The position numbers and the translations under genes were made by a program. DNA of 64,000 bases from Flavobacteriales bacterium (GTDB taxonomy: Bacteria; Bacteroidota; Bacteroidia; Flavobacteriales; BACL11), in NCBI GenBank assembly GCA_014381465.1, contig JACNLP010000027.1, forward strand, positions 1-64,000. The letters run 5' to 3'. Under the pieces are notes generated by a model. The model saw only the letters and a program-made list of their open reading frames with translations. It searched no databases and was not told the origin of the DNA. Within the stretch, counting starts at the first letter, position 1. Every line of letters begins with the position of its first letter. Positions 57,792 through 64,000 of the stretch are shown one piece after another.

Positions 57792-59177
57792 ATGAACTTT
57801 GATGTTATCGTATTAGGAAGTGGTCCTGGAGGATATGTAACGGCTATCCGTGCTTCACAATTAGGATTAAAAGTAGCAGTTGTTGAAAAAGAACACTTAG
57901 GTGGTATTTGCTTAAACTGGGGATGTATCCCGACTAAAGCATTGTTAAAATCAGCACAGGTTTTTGAATACATTAGCCATGCTGAAGATTACGGAATTAC
58001 GGTAAAAGATGCAAATGCTGACTTCCCATCTATCATTAAAAGAAGTAGAGATGTTGCTGAAGGAATGAGTAAAGGAATTGCTTACCTTTTAAAGAAAAAT
58101 AAAGTTGAGGTTATCAATGGTTTTGGAAAAGTAAAACCAGGAAATAAAGTAAGTGTTACTGCTGATGGAAAAGTGGCTGATTACACAGCAAAACACATTA
58201 TTATAGCAACAGGAGCAAGAAGTAGAGAATTACCTAACTTACCACAAGATGGTAAAAAAGTAATTGGTTACCGTGAGGCACTTAGCCTGCCAACTGCACC
58301 TAAAAAAATGGTGATTGTTGGGTCAGGAGCGATTGGTGTTGAGTTCGCTTATTTCTATAATGCAATGGGTGTTGATGTTACTGTGGTTGAGTTTATGCCA
58401 AACATTGTACCTGTTGAGGATGTTGATGTTTCTAAGCAATTACAAAGATCATTCAAAAAATCAGGAATTAAAGTAAAGACTAAATCATCAGTTGAGAAAG
58501 TAGATACTAAAGGAACGGGTTGTAAAGTATTAGTTAAAACGAAAAAAGGAGAAGAAACTATTGAATGTGATGTGGTATTATCAGCTGTTGGTATTGCTGC
58601 TAATATTGAGAATATCGGATTAGAAGAAGTAGGAATTAAAACGGATAGAGGTAGAATTTTAGTGGATGATTACTACAACACAAATGTAAACGGATACTAT
58701 GCAATTGGTGATGTATTGCCAACTCAAGCTTTGGCACATGTTGCTTCAGCTGAAGGAATTACTTGTGTAGAAAAAATTGCAGGACATAATCCTGAGCCAA
58801 TTGATTACGGAAATATTCCTGCATGTACTTATGCTAGTCCAGAGATTGCATCAGTAGGAATGACAGAGGCTGCTGCAAAAGAAGCAGGATATGAAATTAA
58901 AGTAGGGAAGTTCCCATTTACAGCATCAGGTAAAGCATCTGCAGCAGGACATAAGGATGGTTTTGTAAAAGTTATTTTTGATGCAAAATATGGGGAGTGG
59001 TTAGGTTGCCATATGATAGGATACAATGTTACAGAAATGATTGCTGAGGCAGTGGTTGCTCGTAAGTTGGAAACTACAGGACATGAAGTATTAAAGGCTG
59101 TTCACCCTCACCCAACTATGAGTGAAGCTGTGATGGAAGCAGTTGCTGATGCTTATGATGAGGTGATACATATTTAA
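57792..59177 (+). CDS. lpdA: Dihydrolipoyl dehydrogenase
   Basis: VIVLGSGPGGYVTAIRASQLG; GGICLNWGCIPTKALLKSA; AIGDVLPTQALAHVASAEG; HPHPTMSEAVMEA. Confidence 0.97.
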   Translation: MNFDVIVLGSGPGGYVTAIRASQLGLKVAVVEKEHLGGICLNWGCIPTKALLKSAQVFEYISHAEDYGITVKDANADFPSIIKRSRDVAEGMSKGIAYLLKKNKVEVINGFGKVKPGNKVSVTADGKVADYTAKHIIIATGARSRELPNLPQDGKKVIGYREALSLPTAPKKMVIVGSGAIGVEFAYFYNAMGVDVTVVEFMPNIVPVEDVDVSKQLQRSFKKSGIKVKTKSSVEKVDTKGTGCKVLVKTKKGEETIECDVVLSAVGIAANIENIGLEEVGIKTDRGRILVDDYYNTNVNGYYAIGDVLPTQALAHVASAEGITCVEKIAGHNPEPIDYGNIPACTYASPEIASVGMTEAAAKEAGYEIKVGKFPFTASGKASAAGHKDGFVKVIFDAKYGEWLGCHMIGYNVTEMIAEAVVARKLETTGHEVLKAVHPHPTMSEAVMEAVADAYDEVIHI

Positions 59178-59184
59178 AAAACAT

Positions 59185-59288
59185 TTGTCATCCTGAATGA
59201 AATGAAGGATCTCGCTTTAAATGTTTTTTAGATTTTAGTATTGAGATATTAGAAGTTAGACTTAAAGCCCACCAATTTGGTGGGCTTT
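59185..59288. repeat. Intergenic direct repeat copy 1 (GTCAT..CTC element + terminator)
   Basis: Matches 59821..59909 apart from a 14-nt indel and point differences. Confidence 0.9.
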
Positions 59289-59294
59289 TCTTTT
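59264..59294 (+). terminator. Rho-independent terminator downstream of lpdA
   Basis: aaagcccacc-aatt-tggtgggctttt. Confidence 0.85.
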
Positions 59295-59300
59295 ATAAAT

Positions 59301-59395
59301 CTCTCCCTTAATAAGGGGAGAACCCAAGCATTGGGAGAGGGGTGTTTTTGTAAAGGATTACACACCCCCAACCCCTCTTTTTAGAGGGGAGTGTA
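59301..59395. repeat. Intergenic CTCCCC/GGGGAG-type palindromic repeat cluster
   Basis: ctctcccttaataaggggagaac...gggagaggggtg...cacacccccaacccctctttttagaggggagtg. Confidence 0.75.
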
Positions 59396-59448
59396 TACTA
59401 AAATTTATTTTTTGTAATATTGCTTAATAATAACCTATAATTTTTATC

Positions 59449-59730
59449 ATGAAAAAACTAATTGTATCCGGGCTAATGATTATTTCTGTTTCTGCATTCT
59501 CACAAAGCACTTCTAAAACTTACAAATCAGGTAAGGCAACTATAACCGTTTGGGAAAACCAAAAAACAGGTGTTAATGGAGATTATACTGAAAGAAATTA
59601 TGAAGTAAATAAAATCTACAAGAAAGGAAACCAGTGGAAAGAAACAAATAATTTCACTTATTCTGAATTATTAAAATTGAGAGCAATAATCGATAAAGCC
59701 ATCTTAGAAGAAGAGATTAAAGTAGATTAA
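59449..59730 (+). CDS. Small secreted hypothetical protein
   Basis: Signal peptide MKKLIVSGLMIISVSAFSQ; 93 aa. Confidence 0.7.
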   Translation: MKKLIVSGLMIISVSAFSQSTSKTYKSGKATITVWENQKTGVNGDYTERNYEVNKIYKKGNQWKETNNFTYSELLKLRAIIDKAILEEEIKVD

Positions 59731-59820
59731 TTTGTCATCTTGAGCTTGTTGAAATGTAGTTTATTCGGTGAAACCAAAGATCTCTCTTTCCCTCTTGGGA
59801 GGGGATTAAGGGAAGGGTTT

Positions 59821-59909
59821 TTGTCATCCTGAATGAAATGAAGGATCTCGTTTTAAATGTTTTTTAGATTTTAGAAGTTAGACTTAAAGCCCACCAATTT
59901 GGAGGGTTT
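59821..59909. repeat. Intergenic direct repeat copy 2
   Basis: Matches 59185..59288; lacks tattgagatattag. Confidence 0.9.
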
Positions 59910-59931
59910 TTTGCATTTATTATTTTTTTAC

Positions 59932-59939
59932 TAACTTTG
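59932..59939 (+). promoter_or_regulatory. Bacteroidota -7 box (TAACTTTG)
   Basis: TAACTTTG 17 nt before ATG 59957. Confidence 0.4.
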
Positions 59940-59956
59940 TGCATTAACAAGAAATT

Positions 59957-60226
59957 ATGAAATTAGATAAATTTTGCCAAAGCTGCATGATGCCAAAAGA
60001 AAGTACAATGTTTAAAGCCTCTACTGAAAAAGATGGAACATTAAACACTAACTATTGTAATTACTGTTATAGTTTTGGAGAATTCTCCATGCCAGACACT
60101 ATAAAAACTGCTAAAGACATGCAGGAAATGGTAAAAACTCAACTCAAAAAACAAGGTGTAGGAAAAGTTAAAAGATGGTTTTACACTATTGGTATTCCAA
60201 AATTAGAAAGGTGGAATAAGAATTAA
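59957..60226 (+). CDS. Putative zinc-ribbon domain protein
   Basis: FCQSCMMPKESTMFKASTEKDGTLNTNYCNYCYSFGEF. Confidence 0.85.
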   Translation: MKLDKFCQSCMMPKESTMFKASTEKDGTLNTNYCNYCYSFGEFSMPDTIKTAKDMQEMVKTQLKKQGVGKVKRWFYTIGIPKLERWNKN

Positions 60227-60287
60227 ATTTATTAGATTGAAGAATGAAAAAGCGGAGTTTCTCGTTTTTTTGTAGTACAGGGTCTAT

Positions 60288-60896
60288 TTACAAATTCAAT
60301 ATTTCAGATTTGCTTTCTAATGTGCCTGCCCATTGTTTTGCTTCTGCTTCTGAGAAGTATGGACCAAGATATACTCTATAAATTTGTTCGTTCGAATTGG
60401 ATACAGAAGGCAAAAAGAAATAATTAGCAGCATAACCTTCATTAGTTTTCTTATTCATCAGTTCAATAGCAGCATTTTCATCTTCAAATGAAGATAATAT
60501 TACAAGGTGTTTTGCTTCTCCAAAATCAAGGGAATATTGCAGTGGAGCTGCTTCTTCTGAGGTTATTTGCTCAGAAACTTCATTGTTTTTTGGGATAAAT
60601 GCACTCAGGTCAAAATTTGTGTAAAGATAATATCCGCCACCAATTAAGATGACTAAAATTAAAAGTCTTACAAAAACTTTAGATGAAAAACCAGAAGGTT
60701 TTTTTTCTTTTATGTCTTCATTTACTAGGATAACATCCTCATCTGAACTTTGTGTAGCCTTAGGATTATAAGTAGGATAAGCAGGGGTGTTCTCAACTCT
60801 TGGTTGTTGCGTTTGCTGAGATTCTTGTTTGCTTTTTATTTGCCCAAGTCTTTCTTGCAGAATTCTTAACCTTTGTTCATTGTCATTGTGTTCCAT
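60288..60896 (-). CDS. SPOR domain-containing membrane protein
   Basis: TM helix LLILVILIGGGYYLY; C-terminal SPOR pattern LVILSSFEDENAAIELMNKKTNEGY...YRVYLGPYFSEAEAKQWAGTL. Confidence 0.82.
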   Translation of the reverse strand: MEHNDNEQRLRILQERLGQIKSKQESQQTQQPRVENTPAYPTYNPKATQSSDEDVILVNEDIKEKKPSGFSSKVFVRLLILVILIGGGYYLYTNFDLSAFIPKNNEVSEQITSEEAAPLQYSLDFGEAKHLVILSSFEDENAAIELMNKKTNEGYAANYFFLPSVSNSNEQIYRVYLGPYFSEAEAKQWAGTLESKSEILNL

Positions 60897-60926
60897 AATG
60901 TGTTATTTTTTACGGCTGTAAATATA

Positions 60927-61895
60927 TTACTTATTAAGCGTGTTTTCAATAGTAATCTCAAAAAGTTCTGAAAGTTTGTATCCCGCCTGTTTTGCTTGCT
61001 TTGGAATTATGCTTTCGGTAGAGAGTCCTGGAATAGTATTTATTTCTATAAGATATACCTTTCCTTTTATGATAATATAATCGATTCTTACGATTCCTTT
61101 TAACCCTAGTTTTTGATAGATTTTTTTTGTAATACTTTGTATTTTTTTAGTTTCTTCTTTGCTGATTCTCGCAGGGGTTATTTCATCAGAAAGCCCTTTA
61201 TATTTTGCTTCATAGTCAAAAAAGTCGTTATGGCTTACAATTTCAGTAAGCGGAAAAACTTTAATTTTTTCATCTGTAAAAACACCGCAACTTACTTCTG
61301 ATCCATCAATAAATTGTTCAATTAGTACTTGGTCATCATGTTCTAGAGCTAACTGAATGGCATCTATTAATTCTTCCTTTTTCATTACTTTACTAATACC
61401 AAAACTAGACCCTGCACTATTTGGCTTTACAAAACAAGGCAAATCAACTTTCTGGATAATTTCTCTTGTGTTGATTTTATCTCCCTTTTTATAAAAATAA
61501 GATTTAGCACATCTAAAACCCATCCCTTTCAAAGTTTCATTACATTTATATTTATCAAAAGTTAATGCAGATTCTTTTGCTCCAGAGCAGTTGTAGGGCA
61601 ATCCTATACTATCAAAATAAATTTGTAACTCTCCATTTTCGGCAGGTGGTCCGTGCAAAGCCATAAAAGCCAAATCAAAATTAATTTTTCTGTTTTTATT
61701 CTGAAACGAAAAATCATTTTTATCAATTACTAATCGTGTTTTATCCATTATTACCTCCCACTTATCTTCTTTTATATGCACGATTATTGCTTTATATTTA
61801 TCCTTAGAAAGATTTGCTTCTACTACCTTAGCAGATTGCAAAGATATTTCGTATTCGGCAGAGTTCCCCCCTGTTATTATAGCTATTGTTTTCAT
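60927..61895 (-). CDS. ddl: D-alanine--D-alanine ligase
   Basis: ALHGPPAENGELQIYFDSIGLPYNCSGAKESALTFDK; EINTIPGLSTESIIPKQA. Confidence 0.95.
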   Translation of the reverse strand: MKTIAIITGGNSAEYEISLQSAKVVEANLSKDKYKAIIVHIKEDKWEVIMDKTRLVIDKNDFSFQNKNRKINFDLAFMALHGPPAENGELQIYFDSIGLPYNCSGAKESALTFDKYKCNETLKGMGFRCAKSYFYKKGDKINTREIIQKVDLPCFVKPNSAGSSFGISKVMKKEELIDAIQLALEHDDQVLIEQFIDGSEVSCGVFTDEKIKVFPLTEIVSHNDFFDYEAKYKGLSDEITPARISKEETKKIQSITKKIYQKLGLKGIVRIDYIIIKGKVYLIEINTIPGLSTESIIPKQAKQAGYKLSELFEITIENTLNK

Positions 61896-62017
61896 CTATT
61901 AATCTTAAACAGCAAAAGTAAAATATTTATTGTATTAAATAATATCCTTCAAAGGCATCATAATTTTTATATTTGTATTTCGTTTAGCTAATAAAATAAG
62001 CAATATTGGAACAGAAT

Positions 62018-62785
62018 ATGCAAAGTAAATCTTCATTTTTTTCTATGTTTAAAAATAGGGTTTTTTATAAGCAGATTATTTTTGCAATTGTTACTGTATT
62101 TCTTTGTTTTTATTTATGGTTAAAGTATATTGATTTTTATACTCTACATGATGAGTACATTGTATTACCCGATTTTTATGGTGTGGATATCCATGATTTG
62201 GATTCTGTTTGCATGGAGCTTGATTTAAGATATGTTATTATTGATTCTGTATTTAATAAAACGATAGAAAAAGGGTGTGTTTTGGAACAAGACCCAATTG
62301 CAGGAACAAAGGTGAAAGAAAATAGAAGAGTGTACTTTACTATTAACGCTTTGCAAAACAAGATTGTAATCTTTCCATATATTACTGATTTATCTTTAAG
62401 GCAAACGGTAAGGAAGTTAGAGAACATAGGTTTAGTGGTAGGAAATTTAGAATATAAACCCGATTTGGCAAAAAATGTGGTGTTAAACCAGACAGTAAAT
62501 GGCATAAAAATACAAGCGGGACAAGAGCTTTTTGTTGGCACAGCTGTGGATTTGGTAATTGGGAGCGGTTTAAGCGATAAAACAACTAATATTCCTAACT
62601 TGCTTGGTCTTAATTTACAAAAAGCAAAAACAGAAATAAAGGTTGCCTCCTTAAATTTAGGTGCTGTAATTTTTAATGAAGGGATAACAGATTCTTCAAC
62701 TGCTGTGGTTTATAGGCAAAATCCGAAAGTAAATGAGAAAAGTAGAGTAAAGTTAGGAGCTTCAATAGATATATATTTACAATGA
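62018..62785 (+). CDS. PASTA domain-containing membrane protein
   Basis: TM segment, three PASTA-like repeats (VLEQDPIAGTKVKENRRVYFTIN; IPNLLGLNLQKAKTEIKVASLNLGAV...); ATG 62018. Confidence 0.88.
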   Translation: MQSKSSFFSMFKNRVFYKQIIFAIVTVFLCFYLWLKYIDFYTLHDEYIVLPDFYGVDIHDLDSVCMELDLRYVIIDSVFNKTIEKGCVLEQDPIAGTKVKENRRVYFTINALQNKIVIFPYITDLSLRQTVRKLENIGLVVGNLEYKPDLAKNVVLNQTVNGIKIQAGQELFVGTAVDLVIGSGLSDKTTNIPNLLGLNLQKAKTEIKVASLNLGAVIFNEGITDSSTAVVYRQNPKVNEKSRVKLGASIDIYLQ

Positions 62786-64000
62786 GAAAAGTTTGTATTG
62801 GTATTTTAATGATGGGTGTATTTGTTTTGCAAGCACAAGAACATATTTCGGTTTTGGAGAGTAATCCTTTACTAAAAACAAATCAAAAACAAGTGCAAAA
62901 AATGCGAACAAGTAGTGCTGTCGCTTTACCTTTTTTAGATGATTTTTCATACAATTCGTATTTCCCTGACAATTTACTTTGGGAAGATAGTGCGGTTTTT
63001 GTCAATCGATCTTATCCTATAAATCCTGTAACAATTGGAGTGGCTACTTTTGACGGATTAGATGCTAATGGTATGGCTTATGACATTTCGGCTTCTACCC
63101 AAGCACAAAGAGCGGATTCTCTTACTTCTAGGGCAATTGATTTATCGGCAGTGGATTCTGCTTATTTGCTTTTTTATTATCAAGCAGAAGGTTTGGGAGA
63201 TAATCCGCAAACAGAAGACTCTTTGGTTTTGGAGTTTCTTTCAGGAATAGATCCTTTAGGATTTCCTATTTGGCAACATATTTGGAGTATTGCTGGACAT
63301 AGCACACAAGAATTTCAGAGAATGGAGTTCAATATTAAAGGAGTAAATTACTTACATGCTAGCTTTCAATTTCGCTTTAGAAATTATGCTACACTTTCTG
63401 GAAATTTTGATCATTGGCATATAGATTATGTAAAGGTAGATGAATATTCAACTGGACAAATACCAAATTTAAATGATGTAGCTTTTGTGTATGAAAATCC
63501 GCAACTCTTAAAAAGGTACAGAGAAATGCCTTGGGTACAATATCAAGAAAATACAGCAGGCGAATTAAGAGATACTCTGGATATTATTTTGCGTAATAAT
63601 AATGCAGGACTAAGTGTAGATTATAAATATGATGTTTTTGAAAGCAGTAGTCAAGTAGAACACTACCCTTACTTAGGAAATTTGAGTTCTACAAGAAATG
63701 TGCAAATAAGTGTATATGATTCTATAGGAAATTTTGAATTTGTGCAACCCCCTGTTTTTTTAAGCGATACCATCTTTAAATCTGGCACAACTGATAGTGC
63801 GACATTCCTTTTTAAAAATGTAATTAAAACTGCTCCATCTGACAATAAAAACAATGATACGCTCACTCATTTTCAAAAATTCAATTCCCATTTTGCTTAT
63901 GATGATGGAGTAGCCGAGTTTGCTTATGGCATTAATGTGCAAGGGGCAAAAATGGCTTATCAGTTTCATTTAAATAAGGCAGATAGTTTGCGAATTATCC
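62782..64000 (+). CDS. Secreted hypothetical protein (partial, runs off window)
   Basis: ATGA overlap with previous stop; signal peptide MRKVCIGILMMGVFVLQAQ; open frame to window end. Confidence 0.8.
   Translation, partial: MRKVCIGILMMGVFVLQAQEHISVLESNPLLKTNQKQVQKMRTSSAVALPFLDDFSYNSYFPDNLLWEDSAVFVNRSYPINPVTIGVATFDGLDANGMAYDISASTQAQRADSLTSRAIDLSAVDSAYLLFYYQAEGLGDNPQTEDSLVLEFLSGIDPLGFPIWQHIWSIAGHSTQEFQRMEFNIKGVNYLHASFQFRFRNYATLSGNFDHWHIDYVKVDEYSTGQIPNLNDVAFVYENPQLLKRYREMPWVQYQENTAGELRDTLDIILRNNNAGLSVDYKYDVFESSSQVEHYPYLGNLSSTRNVQISVYDSIGNFEFVQPPVFLSDTIFKSGTTDSATFLFKNVIKTAPSDNKNNDTLTHFQKFNSHFAYDDGVAEFAYGINVQGAKMAYQFHLNKADSLRII

Overview
Low-GC Bacteroidota (Flavobacteriales-like) chromosome segment, mostly housekeeping genes: a T9SS cluster (gldJ-like, porP/sprF-like, porU, porV), cell-envelope genes (lpxH, lpxK, ddl), shikimate genes (aroA, aroB), translation and nucleotide genes (gatB, proS, rpsT, tRNA-Glu, obg, adk, hpt, upp), plus rlmB, rmuC, ung, lipA, lpd and several secreted T9SS-type proteins. 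Three places look accessory. (1) A ~7 kb RND efflux cassette (8.3-15.2 kb) lies between 44-nt perfect direct repeats. One repeat is the 3' end of a neighbouring ATPase gene, and the cassette's TetR regulator carries a 1-nt homopolymer frameshift. (2) A REPtron-like hotspot (17.4-20.2 kb) contains a Y1/HUH REP-associated transposase gene (RAYT). At least seven REP-like palindromes in opposing orientations occur in three different duplicated units (142-nt x2, 71-nt x2, ~59-nt x3). Two of these units carry a copied piece of a gene end, and two poorly characterised ORFs lie between the palindromes. (3) An intergenic repeat cluster around 59.2-59.9 kb brackets a small secreted ORF. No CRISPR, prophage or rRNA was seen. 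All calls are from reading the sequence and the supplied translations; no database search was run.
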